Shown here: positions 8,453 to 14,381 of the stretch, piece after piece
Position numbering within the stretch: the first letter of the stretch is position 1
How the letters are laid out: each line of letters opens with the position of its first letter
From: an uncultured Caryophanales bacterium
GTDB lineage: Bacteria > Bacillota_I > Bacilli_A > RF39 > UBA660
DNA: 25,600 bases
Reading direction: 5' to 3'
Assembly: GCA_947302515.1 (NCBI GenBank)
Contig: CAMYVT010000020.1
Coordinates: forward strand, 1-25,600
Translations under genes and position numbers: made by a program
The notes under the pieces: generated by a model
Told to the model about the DNA's origin: nothing
Database searches by the model: none
What the model saw: only the letters and a program-made list of their open reading frames with translations

Positions 8453-9292
8453 TTATTTTGCTAAATACTTTTTAAGACTAGAAAGCATATTTTTAGTGTC
8501 TTCTACACCCAAATTATACATCTCTTGTATCTTTTCTTTGTTCTTTTCAATTCTCTTTATATTAACATATTTTGATGGTCTAATTACAAATAATTTTTTA
8601 CCATCTTCTTTTTTATTATAATCTTTTACTTTATTATATTCTTTTGGTCTATTTGAAATTGTTTTTATAAAATTAGGATATTTTTTATATTTAAGTTTAA
8701 ATGGTAGCATCATAGTATCTTTTCTATATGCATCCTTAATTTTTGTTTCAACGACAATAATTTTATCATAACCCTGATCTTCTGCCCATTTAGTTGGAAT
8801 AGAATCCGCTATAGCTCCATCTAAATATTTATTACCATTAATCTCAACTATTTTAGATACTAAAGGCATAGAGCCACTTGCTCGTAGATATTCCATATCT
8901 TTTTCCAGATCAGTTATTTCCTTATACTCTGCTTTACCTGTTTCTAGATTGGTTACTACGCAGTAAAATTTTATTTTTGATTTTTTAAATTCTTTAAAAT
9001 CAAAAGGATCTGTTTCATATACTAAAGTATCAAAACAAAATTTTTTATTCATAATATTACCGGTAGTAATAAGTGAATATAAACCCATATAGTTCTTATT
9101 ATGAACATTTGCTAAATTATATCTTAAACATCTACCTTTTTGTTTAGATACATAATTTATGCCAAATAATGCTCCAGCAGATACTCCTACAATAGCATCT
9201 ATTTTTATATCACTATCTAATAATACATCTAATACTCCTGCTGTATATATTCCTCTTAATGCTCCACCTTCTAAAACTAATATTGTTTTCAT
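8453..9292 (-). CDS. Patatin-like phospholipase
   Basis: Cytoplasmic serine lipid acyl hydrolase of the patatin/RssA-like family, 279 residues. The oxyanion-hole loop GGALRG lies near the N-terminus, the nucleophile Ser38 is in GVSAG, and the catalytic Asp is in the DGA motif of KYLDGAIAD. The dyad is therefore complete. ATG 9292 is preferred because GGTGAT precedes it at normal spacing; the ATG five codons upstream (9307) would lie at the predicted transcription start. There is no signal peptide. The exporter genes begin 15 bp downstream, so it may feed or remodel lipids connected with that transporter; this link is inference only. The lipid substrate cannot be determined. Confidence 0.9.
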   Translation of the reverse strand: MKTILVLEGGALRGIYTAGVLDVLLDSDIKIDAIVGVSAGALFGINYVSKQKGRCLRYNLANVHNKNYMGLYSLITTGNIMNKKFCFDTLVYETDPFDFKEFKKSKIKFYCVVTNLETGKAEYKEITDLEKDMEYLRASGSMPLVSKIVEINGNKYLDGAIADSIPTKWAEDQGYDKIIVVETKIKDAYRKDTMMLPFKLKYKKYPNFIKTISNRPKEYNKVKDYNKKEDGKKLFVIRPSKYVNIKRIEKNKEKIQEMYNLGVEDTKNMLSSLKKYLAK

Positions 9293-9307
9293 GAAATCAC
9301 CATACAT

Positions 9308-9316
9308 ATTATAACA
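9308..9316 (-). promoter_or_regulatory. Extended -10 promoter of the patatin/ABC operon
   Basis: TGTTATAAT on the minus strand is a perfect extended -10. It ends 15 bases before the preferred start at 9292, giving a very short leader. Confidence 0.55.
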
Positions 9317-9319
9317 TAT

Positions 9320-9346
9320 AAAAGAACAAGTTATTCTTGTTCTTTT
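9320..9346 (-). terminator. Terminator-like hairpin with a stop codon in its loop
   Basis: An 11-bp stem, AAAAGAACAAG (9320-9330) with its complement at 9336-9346, encloses the 5-base loop that carries the TAA stop of the upstream gene. The T tract is only four bases, so termination may be partial. Confidence 0.6.
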
Positions 9347-10011
9347 GGAAGACTATCATTTTTTAATATACAATAATCATCTGCCATTGTATTATTCATT
9401 GTAATGTATATATCTTTTATATCATCTTTATTACATCTATATATAGTAATACTTTTATTAATAAACTGATTATCTAAATTTATATATTTTTCTGTAGTTT
9501 TATCAGATTCAATTCCTATTAATGATGTTTTCTTAATAATTGTTTCTATTAAACCTTTATTTTTTTCTAAAGCATCTTTTAAATCAACACTTTCTTTTTG
9601 ATTATTTTCTTTAATCTTAACACTAGCAATACAATCTAGATAAATCTTTTGATTATCTTCTTCATAATATAAATATGAAGGAGATGGACATTCAAGGGAT
9701 GGGGTAACATATAATACAAAGTCTTGTTTTTCTTTTGGTCTTTCTAATTTAATATTAATTGTTTGATTAAGAAATCTATATTTAATGCTTTTTGATAAAT
9801 TTAATTTTTCACTTGGAGATCTTTTTACTACTCTATCTGTTACATAGAATATTCCACGACATGTTAATTCATTATTTCTTTCGTTAAAAGTTTCCTTACA
9901 GAAAGCTGGAGATTCTCCATTAGTAATTCTTGTATAATCAATATATGCAGTAGCTATTCCTACTAGAGCAAATATTAATAATAAATTTCGTATTTTCTTT
10001 AAAAACTCCAT
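9331..10011 (-). CDS. Membrane-anchored six-cysteine protein of unknown function
   Basis: A 226-residue protein that I cannot assign to a named family. Residues 9-24 form one hydrophobic segment, a signal anchor or uncleaved signal, followed by an extracytoplasmic region. The juxtamembrane stretch TAYIDYTRITNGESPAFC resembles small Firmicutes exported proteins that have an NGxxPxFC motif after their anchor. Six cysteines (38, 51, 108, 127, 193, 214) could form three disulfides outside the cell. Residues 145-220 are charged, with a TTEKYINLD segment. ATG 10011 follows GAGGG. It is a single-gene unit with its own promoter at 10038-10046 and a hairpin at its stop codon. A thioredoxin operon lies immediately upstream, which is compatible with, but does not prove, a thiol link. 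Confidence 0.7.
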   Translation of the reverse strand: MEFLKKIRNLLLIFALVGIATAYIDYTRITNGESPAFCKETFNERNNELTCRGIFYVTDRVVKRSPSEKLNLSKSIKYRFLNQTINIKLERPKEKQDFVLYVTPSLECPSPSYLYYEEDNQKIYLDCIASVKIKENNQKESVDLKDALEKNKGLIETIIKKTSLIGIESDKTTEKYINLDNQFINKSITIYRCNKDDIKDIYITMNNTMADDYCILKNDSLPKEQE

Positions 10012-10037
10012 ACTAATCCCTCATTATTATCTATTTA

Positions 10038-10046
10038 ATTATATCA
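10038..10046 (-). promoter_or_regulatory. Extended -10 promoter of the six-cysteine protein gene
   Basis: TGATATAAT on the minus strand, directly after the thioredoxin terminator and 26 bases before the start codon at 10011. Confidence 0.5.
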
Positions 10047-10052
10047 AAAAAT

Positions 10053-10082
10053 AAAAATACTAGTCAATTAACTAGTACTTTT
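10053..10082 (-). terminator. Intrinsic terminator of the thioredoxin operon
   Basis: TACTAGT (10058-10064) pairs with ACTAGTA (10071-10077) around a 6-base loop; four A-T pairs extend it past a one-base bulge. T residues follow on the minus strand. The trxA stop codon overlaps the stem base. Confidence 0.75.
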
Positions 10083-10380
10083 ATTTTAATAAATTTACTA
10101 AATCTTCTTTTGATATTAATCCTACAGATTTTTTTTCTAATTTAGATTCTTTAAATATTAATAATGTTGGTATTGAAAAAATTTGATATTCTCTAGCAAT
10201 GTTTTCTGCATTATCAATATTTAATTTATAGAAACTATAATTATCTATTTCATTTGATACTTCATCAATAATTGGTGATAACATCCTACAAGGACCACAC
10301 CAATCAGCATAACAGTCTATTAAAACATTACCTTCTTTTATTACTTCATTAAATTCTTTTTCTGTTAGTTCTTTTACCAT
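10081..10380 (-). CDS. trxA: Thioredoxin
   Basis: Small cytoplasmic dithiol protein of 99 residues that reduces protein disulfides. It has the active site WCGPC with Cys28 and Cys31, and the cis-proline segment SIPTLLIF opposite it. An extra cysteine, Cys23, lies five residues before the active site. The length is near the usual 100-110. The start is one base after the end of the reductase-like gene, with the ribosome site AAAGGAGATAG inside that gene's last codons, so the two are translated from one message. It is presumably reduced by the flavoprotein encoded just upstream. Confidence 0.96.
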   Translation of the reverse strand: MVKELTEKEFNEVIKEGNVLIDCYADWCGPCRMLSPIIDEVSNEIDNYSFYKLNIDNAENIAREYQIFSIPTLLIFKESKLEKKSVGLISKEDLVNLLK

Positions 10381-10381
10381 T

Positions 10382-11275
10382 TTATCTATCTATCTCCTTT
10401 ATTGCTGTTGTTGCTGCTACTGCACCATCGGCACAAGCTGTTGTTAATTGACGAAGATTTTTGGTACGAATATCTCCAGCAACATATATATGATTAATAT
10501 TAGTATGACAATCTTCTCTTGCAACAATATATCCATTATCATCCAATTTAATATCTTTTACGATATTATTGTTTTCAGGTACTTTACCTAAAGCAATAAA
10601 CAAACCTGATATTTTAATATTATTATTTCCATCTTTATTAATAATATCAATAGATTCTATATTATTATCTCCATTAATATTTTTTATTGTTGTATTTAAT
10701 AATACTTTAATGTTATTTTTATTATTTGTTAATTCTAATAATTCTTCTCCATCATTAAAACTATCATTTTTATTAATAATATAAACTTGATTACAAATAT
10801 CACTTAAATATAATGCTTCTTCTAAAGTACTATATTCTCCTCCATAGACACATACATCTTGATCTTTATAAAAACTTCCGTCACATGTGGCACAATAACT
10901 AAGTCCATGACCAATAAATCTTTCTTCATTAATTAAACCAGTCTTTTTATTTTGAACACCCATTGCTAGTATGATGGATTTAGTACTATAAGTATTATTA
11001 TTAGTAATTACTCTTAATTCTTTTGTATCAATATCAATTACTTTTTCATACTTAATTTCTACTCCTAATTTTTTTACTTGTTCATATAAATTTGTAGCAA
11101 AATCTACACCATTTATTTCAGAAAAGCCTGGATAATTAGTTATTTTATTAGTATTAATTATTTGTCCCCCATAGACTTTTGCTTCTAATATTAATATTTT
11201 TTTCTTAGTTCTTCCTGCATAGATTGCTGCTGTTAAACCAGCAGGTCCTGCTCCTATAATAATAATATCGTACAT
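10382..11275 (-). CDS. Thioredoxin-reductase-like FAD flavoprotein lacking NADPH motifs
   Basis: The 297-residue fold is that of bacterial thioredoxin reductase. FAD motif GAGPAGLTAAIYAGR begins at residue 8, redox pair Cys128/Cys131 lies in CATCDGSFYKD, and the second FAD motif is VAGDIR followed by LRQLTTACADGAVAA. The NADPH domain is aberrant: the expected GGGNSA-type glycine motif is GGEYST (145-150), and the HRRDxFR phosphate-binding motif is INKNDSFND (167-175), with no arginines. Pyridine-nucleotide-independent relatives, such as the ferredoxin-dependent flavin thioredoxin reductases of clostridia, lost these same motifs, so another electron donor is likely. ATG 11275 is preferred over 11296 because AAAGGTGAT precedes it and the earlier ATG lies inside the upstream gene. 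Operon: small acidic protein, this gene, trxA. Confidence 0.9.
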   Translation of the reverse strand: MYDIIIIGAGPAGLTAAIYAGRTKKKILILEAKVYGGQIINTNKITNYPGFSEINGVDFATNLYEQVKKLGVEIKYEKVIDIDTKELRVITNNNTYSTKSIILAMGVQNKKTGLINEERFIGHGLSYCATCDGSFYKDQDVCVYGGEYSTLEEALYLSDICNQVYIINKNDSFNDGEELLELTNNKNNIKVLLNTTIKNINGDNNIESIDIINKDGNNNIKISGLFIALGKVPENNNIVKDIKLDDNGYIVAREDCHTNINHIYVAGDIRTKNLRQLTTACADGAVAATTAIKEIDR

Positions 11276-11285
11276 ATTATCACCT

Positions 11286-11543
11286 TTAATTATCATCTCT
11301 ATTTATATATTTCATTGCTTCTTGCAATGCTTCTTCTTGCATTTTCATTAAATCTTCTCCAGTAAGATTTGCTCGTTCATCAATCATCTTTTGAAATTCT
11401 TCTTCTGTCATTGCTTGGATCTTTTTATTATGTTCTTCTTCAAGTTTTTTTAATTCTTCACTATAATCTACAGACATTTCTTCCATAGTTACTTCCTTTT
11501 CATCTAATTCCTTGTTAATAATATCTCTTATTTCATCTTTCAT
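11286..11543 (-). CDS. Small acidic helical protein of unknown function
   Basis: An 85-residue, Glu/Lys-rich protein that I do not recognise. Residues 20-75 look like continuous amphipathic helix (SEELKKLEEEHNKKIQ and EDLMKMQEEALQEAMK), probably coiled coil; there is no signal, membrane segment or cysteine. The start at 11543 follows a perfect AGGAGG. It is the first gene of the unit with the reductase-like flavoprotein, whose ribosome site overlaps this gene's stop, and thioredoxin. This suggests a partner or regulator of that redox pair, but nothing in the sequence demonstrates it. Confidence 0.75.
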   Translation of the reverse strand: MKDEIRDIINKELDEKEVTMEEMSVDYSEELKKLEEEHNKKIQAMTEEEFQKMIDERANLTGEDLMKMQEEALQEAMKYINRDDN

Positions 11544-11602
11544 ATTATCCTCCTATTTTATAATAATCTATTAAAATATTTCTTTTTTTTAATCTATAAT
11601 AT

Positions 11603-11611
11603 ATTATATCA
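11603..11611 (-). promoter_or_regulatory. Extended -10 promoter of the thioredoxin operon
   Basis: TGATATAAT on the minus strand, about 60 bases before the 85-residue gene. TTCAAG, about 18 bases upstream in the tRNA terminator, is a weak -35 candidate. Confidence 0.45.
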
Positions 11612-11620
11612 TAACAAATA

Positions 11621-11645
11621 AAAAAACTTGAATACTATTCAAGTT
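11621..11645 (-). terminator. Intrinsic terminator after tRNA-Glu
   Basis: AACTTGAA (complement at 11638-11645) pairs with TTCAAGTT (11625-11632) around a 5-base loop, followed by a run of T residues on the minus strand, 8 bases after the tRNA 3' end. Confidence 0.8.
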
Positions 11646-11653
11646 AATTTCAT

Positions 11654-11730
11654 TGGTAGCCTGTACGGAATTCGAATCCGTGAATGTTACCTTGAGAGGG
11701 TAATGTGTTAAGCCACTTCACCAACAGGCC
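11654..11730 (-). tRNA. tRNA-Glu (anticodon CUC)
   Basis: A 77-base cloverleaf with the 3' CCA encoded. The acceptor GGCCTGT pairs with ACAGGCT, with a G1-U72 wobble. The D arm is GTG/CAC, the anticodon stem TTACC/GGTAA carries loop CTCTCAA (anticodon CTC, reading GAG), the variable loop is 5 bases, and the T arm is ACGGA/TCCGT with loop TTCGAAT. Body and D arm resemble Bacilli tRNA-Glu. The CUC isoacceptor is less usual than UUC in AT-rich genomes. It lies between murC and the thioredoxin operon with its own promoter-like -10 and terminator. Confidence 0.93.
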
Positions 11731-11736
11731 ATGTAT

Positions 11737-11787
11737 AAAAGACTATTATATAATATCATATTTTAGTAATTACTACAATAGTCTTTT
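11737..11787 (-). terminator. Branched terminator-like hairpin after murC
   Basis: An 11-bp stem, AAAAGACTATT (minus 11787-11777) with AATAGTCTTTT (11747-11737), encloses a long loop that holds an inner palindrome TAGTAATTACTA. It begins five bases after the murC stop codon. Confidence 0.6.
11745..11750 (-). promoter_or_regulatory. Candidate -10 box for tRNA-Glu
   Basis: TATAAT on the minus strand ends 14 bases before the tRNA 5' end. It overlaps the distal arm of the murC terminator. No good -35 is seen, so transcription by murC read-through is also possible. Confidence 0.4.
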
Positions 11788-11792
11788 TATTA

Positions 11793-13112
11793 TTAGTTAT
11801 TCTCTTCTTTAGATACTAGTTCTTTAAAACTATCTATTAAATGAGAGATAGAGGCACAACTCATAAAACATATTACTGAGTCTAATTCATCTTTTAATTT
11901 ATCAATTGTCTCTTCTGATATTATATCTCCATCTCTTAGACCTTCTATTATAAGTTTAGATGTTACTCCAGGATAATCACTGGCATATTCTCTATTAGAA
12001 TCTATTTCTGTTAAGAATGCTTTATCTGCGACATTTAATGCATCAATAAAATCATCCTTAAAATCTCTTGTTCTTGAATAAGTATTTGGTTTAAATACTA
12101 CTACTATTCTTTTATCTGGATATTTTTGTTTTACTGCTTCTAGAGTAGATTTTATTTCTGTTGGATGATGAGCATAATCATCTATAATAGTTGTTTTTCC
12201 TACTTTAGATATTGCAAAACGTCTTGCAGCATTTACAAAATCTTTTAATGAATTATAAATAATATCTTTTTCTATTCCTAATTCTTTACAAATAATAATT
12301 GCTGCAGTAGCATTTAGTACCATATGTTTACCAAATAATGGTATTTCAAAACTACCATAAAACTCACCTTTATAATCTATATCAAATCTTGAAGCATCTG
12401 ATTCTAATTTTAGATTTTTAATAACAATATCATTATTAAAACCAAAACCATAATATAAAACTTTTGGTAAATAATTAATTCTTCTTACTTCTTCATTATC
12501 TCCATTAGCAATTACTAGTCTAGATGTTTGATTAGCAAATTGTTCAAAAGCACCTCTAATATCATCTATATCTTTATAACATTCTAAGTGTTCTGCTTCA
12601 ATATTAGTAATTATCGAATACATTGGTTTATAATCTAAAAAGTGTCTATTAAATTCATCACTTTCTACTACATAATATTCATTTTCTGGAGATACTTTTC
12701 CATCTCCTGCTCCAATAAAATAATTACATCCCAAACTATTTTCTAAGATATGTTTTATTAATGATGAAGTAGTTGTTTTTCCATGAGTACCACTAACACC
12801 TATAGTTTTAAACATACTAACTATATCACCCATAATTTCACTATATTTCTTAATAGTTAAACCTAATTCTCTAGCTCTTTTTAATTCTGGATGATCTTGT
12901 GGTAAGGCAACACTATAAGTTACTATAGTATCTTTATCTAGAGGATGTTCATGATCATAATATATTTCTATTTCTCTTTCTTCTAAACCTTTTTCAGTAA
13001 ATTTATAATCTCTGGCATCATCATAACCTGAAACATCATTTCCTAAATCAAATAAAATTTGAGCAAGAGTAGACATTCCAGTTCCTTTAATTCCTAAACA
13101 ATAGTACTTCAT
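11793..13112 (-). CDS. murC: UDP-N-acetylmuramate--L-alanine ligase
   Basis: MurC adds L-alanine to UDP-MurNAc with ATP, the first peptide step of peptidoglycan synthesis in the cytoplasm. The protein is 439 residues, normal for the family. The N-terminal UDP-binding loop is GIKGTGMSTLA, the ATP loop is GTHGKTTT (108-115), the central domain has the ESDEFNRHFL region, and the ligase domain has DDYAHHPTEI and KPNTYSRT. Oddly, the conserved GAGDI-type strand near the C-terminus reads FMSCASI. The start follows AAGGATGTGAT. A promoter TTTACA-17-TATAAT precedes it. Its presence implies a cell wall, so the organism is not a wall-less mollicute. Confidence 0.96.
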   Translation of the reverse strand: MKYYCLGIKGTGMSTLAQILFDLGNDVSGYDDARDYKFTEKGLEEREIEIYYDHEHPLDKDTIVTYSVALPQDHPELKRARELGLTIKKYSEIMGDIVSMFKTIGVSGTHGKTTTSSLIKHILENSLGCNYFIGAGDGKVSPENEYYVVESDEFNRHFLDYKPMYSIITNIEAEHLECYKDIDDIRGAFEQFANQTSRLVIANGDNEEVRRINYLPKVLYYGFGFNNDIVIKNLKLESDASRFDIDYKGEFYGSFEIPLFGKHMVLNATAAIIICKELGIEKDIIYNSLKDFVNAARRFAISKVGKTTIIDDYAHHPTEIKSTLEAVKQKYPDKRIVVVFKPNTYSRTRDFKDDFIDALNVADKAFLTEIDSNREYASDYPGVTSKLIIEGLRDGDIISEETIDKLKDELDSVICFMSCASISHLIDSFKELVSKEENN

Positions 13113-13133
13113 CTTATCACATCCTTCTCTTAA

Positions 13134-13162
13134 ATTATAAAATAAAATAAAAATGATGTAAA
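13134..13162 (-). promoter_or_regulatory. Promoter of murC
   Basis: TTTACA (13162-13157) and TATAAT (13139-13134) on the minus strand are separated by exactly 17 bases. The -35 lies in the distal arm of the queH terminator. The start codon is 22 bases downstream. Confidence 0.65.
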
Positions 13163-13175
13163 GTTCTTACATCAT
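13149..13175 (-). terminator. Intrinsic terminator of queH
   Basis: ATGATGTAA (minus 13175-13167) pairs with TTACATCAT (13161-13153) around a 5-base loop, followed by TTTTA. The stem begins three bases past the queH stop codon. Confidence 0.75.
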
Positions 13176-13178
13176 ATA

Positions 13179-13784
13179 TTATTCTTCTTGTTTATCTCTT
13201 ATAGAATAAATACACCCACAATAATCTTGTCGATATAGATTGAATTCTTTAGATAATTCTATACTTCTTTTATAACCATTCTTCTTTTTAAAATCTGAAT
13301 ATAAATAAGTAGTATTATATTTCTTATCAAGCTCTGCTCCTATTTCATTAATCCAGATAGCATTCTTATGAGGTGATAAAGTTAGTGTTGTACAAAATAA
13401 TGGGAAATTTAGAGACTCTGCTACTTTAGCAGTTTCTTCTAATCTTAAGTTATAACACTTATAGCATCTCTTACCTCTTTCTGGTTCATCTTCTAATCCT
13501 TTAGCAATTTCAAAAAACTCTTTTGGATCATATCTTCCTTCTATTAAAGATACTTTATATTTAGGATTAATACTATTAATTAGTTTTTTTATTTCTTCTA
13601 TTCTTTTATTATATTCCTCTTCATTTGTAATATTTGGATTGTAGTATAAAATAGTTATTTCAAAGAAATTTGCAATTCTCTCTAGAACTGCACTACTACA
13701 GGGAGCACAACATGCGTGTAATAATAATTTTGTGCCTTCAGGATACTCTTCCATTTGCTTTAACATTTCTAAATCATAATTCAT
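13179..13784 (-). CDS. queH: Epoxyqueuosine reductase QueH
   Basis: QueH performs the last step of queuosine synthesis, reducing epoxyqueuosine in tRNA to queuosine; it replaces QueG in many Firmicutes. The protein is 201 residues. Family cysteines are all present: HACCAPC (Cys25, 26, 29), CYKC (Cys107, 110), Cys131 and the terminal DYCGC (Cys189, 191). These supply iron-sulfur and metal ligands. The start follows GAAGTGAT. It has a strong promoter, TTGAAA-17-TATAAT with a TG extension, starting inside the upstream kinase gene, so it can be expressed alone. Other queuosine genes are not in the window. Confidence 0.94.
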   Translation of the reverse strand: MNYDLEMLKQMEEYPEGTKLLLHACCAPCSSAVLERIANFFEITILYYNPNITNEEEYNKRIEEIKKLINSINPKYKVSLIEGRYDPKEFFEIAKGLEDEPERGKRCYKCYNLRLEETAKVAESLNFPLFCTTLTLSPHKNAIWINEIGAELDKKYNTTYLYSDFKKKNGYKRSIELSKEFNLYRQDYCGCIYSIRDKQEE

Positions 13785-13808
13785 ATTATCACTTCTTTTT
13801 CAGTTCAG

Positions 13809-13837
13809 ATTATAACAAAAAACTACTGATATTTCAA
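13809..13837 (-). promoter_or_regulatory. Promoter of queH
   Basis: TTGAAA (13837-13832), a 17-base spacer and TATAAT (13814-13809) with TGT before it on the minus strand. The -35 lies within the last codons of the upstream kinase gene. Confidence 0.7.
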
Positions 13838-14338
13838 TATTTCCCCTTCTCTAATTGCTTTCCTCAAAATATTTAGTTCTTTATTATTTTTTATAATTAT
13901 TAATTTTTGAGGATATTTTTTCATCATATAGAGTTTATCTTTACGATCATCTTCTTCTATATATCTTTTCATCTTATTTAATAATTCATCTGTTAATTCA
14001 TAGGGTACCTTTATTTTTCCAGATATTATATCTTTATTTCTCTTATTTAATTTTTTTCTTAGATCTTTTATATCACAATCCAAATATATAATTGTAGTAG
14101 CATTAGCTGATAAAACTTCTAAATGTGTTCTGGGCATTCCTTCTATAATCCATTCTTTATTATTACGAATAATATTATTAATAATATTTCTTTGAGTTTC
14201 TATATCTCTTTTACAATTATTATCATCATCATGAACAATTCTATCGATACTATAGACATTAATGTCTAATTCTTCTCCTAAACTATTTGCTAAAGTTGAT
14301 TTGCCTGAGGCAACTGGTCCTGTTATAAATATTTTCAT
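13823..14338 (-). CDS. Small P-loop kinase (adenylate-kinase-like / topology-modulation-protein family)
   Basis: This 171-residue protein has Walker A GPVASGKST (7-15), a substrate-side motif EGMPRTHLE in the position of family members' EGN/GxxR segment, and IIYLDCD as Walker B. A lid-like RKKLNKRNKD stretch and two further basic helices follow. It resembles the AAA/adenylate-kinase-like proteins annotated as topology modulation protein or FlaR-like, which are putative nucleotide or nucleoside kinases. The substrate is unknown. The start follows AAGGAG, 24 bp downstream of the acyl-CoA synthetase, with a terminator hairpin in the gap and no visible promoter, so its expression may depend on partial read-through. 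It ends in TAG. Confidence 0.75.
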   Translation of the reverse strand: MKIFITGPVASGKSTLANSLGEELDINVYSIDRIVHDDDNNCKRDIETQRNIINNIIRNNKEWIIEGMPRTHLEVLSANATTIIYLDCDIKDLRKKLNKRNKDIISGKIKVPYELTDELLNKMKRYIEEDDRKDKLYMMKKYPQKLIIIKNNKELNILRKAIREGEILKYQ

Positions 14339-14350
14339 ACTACTCCTTAC

Positions 14351-14381
14351 GAAAAAAGAAGACTATTTTTCTTCTTTTTTC
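14351..14381 (-). terminator. Terminator hairpin with the synthetase stop codon in its loop
   Basis: An 11-bp stem (14351-14361 with 14371-14381) encloses a 9-base loop containing the TAG stop of the acyl-CoA synthetase. The 3' arm on the minus strand is CTTCTTTTTTC. It sits directly before the kinase ribosome site. Confidence 0.65.

Noticed and set aside
9293..9307. Upstream ATG of the patatin gene
   Set aside because: It lies at the predicted transcription start with no ribosome site; ATG 9292 is preceded by GGTGAT.
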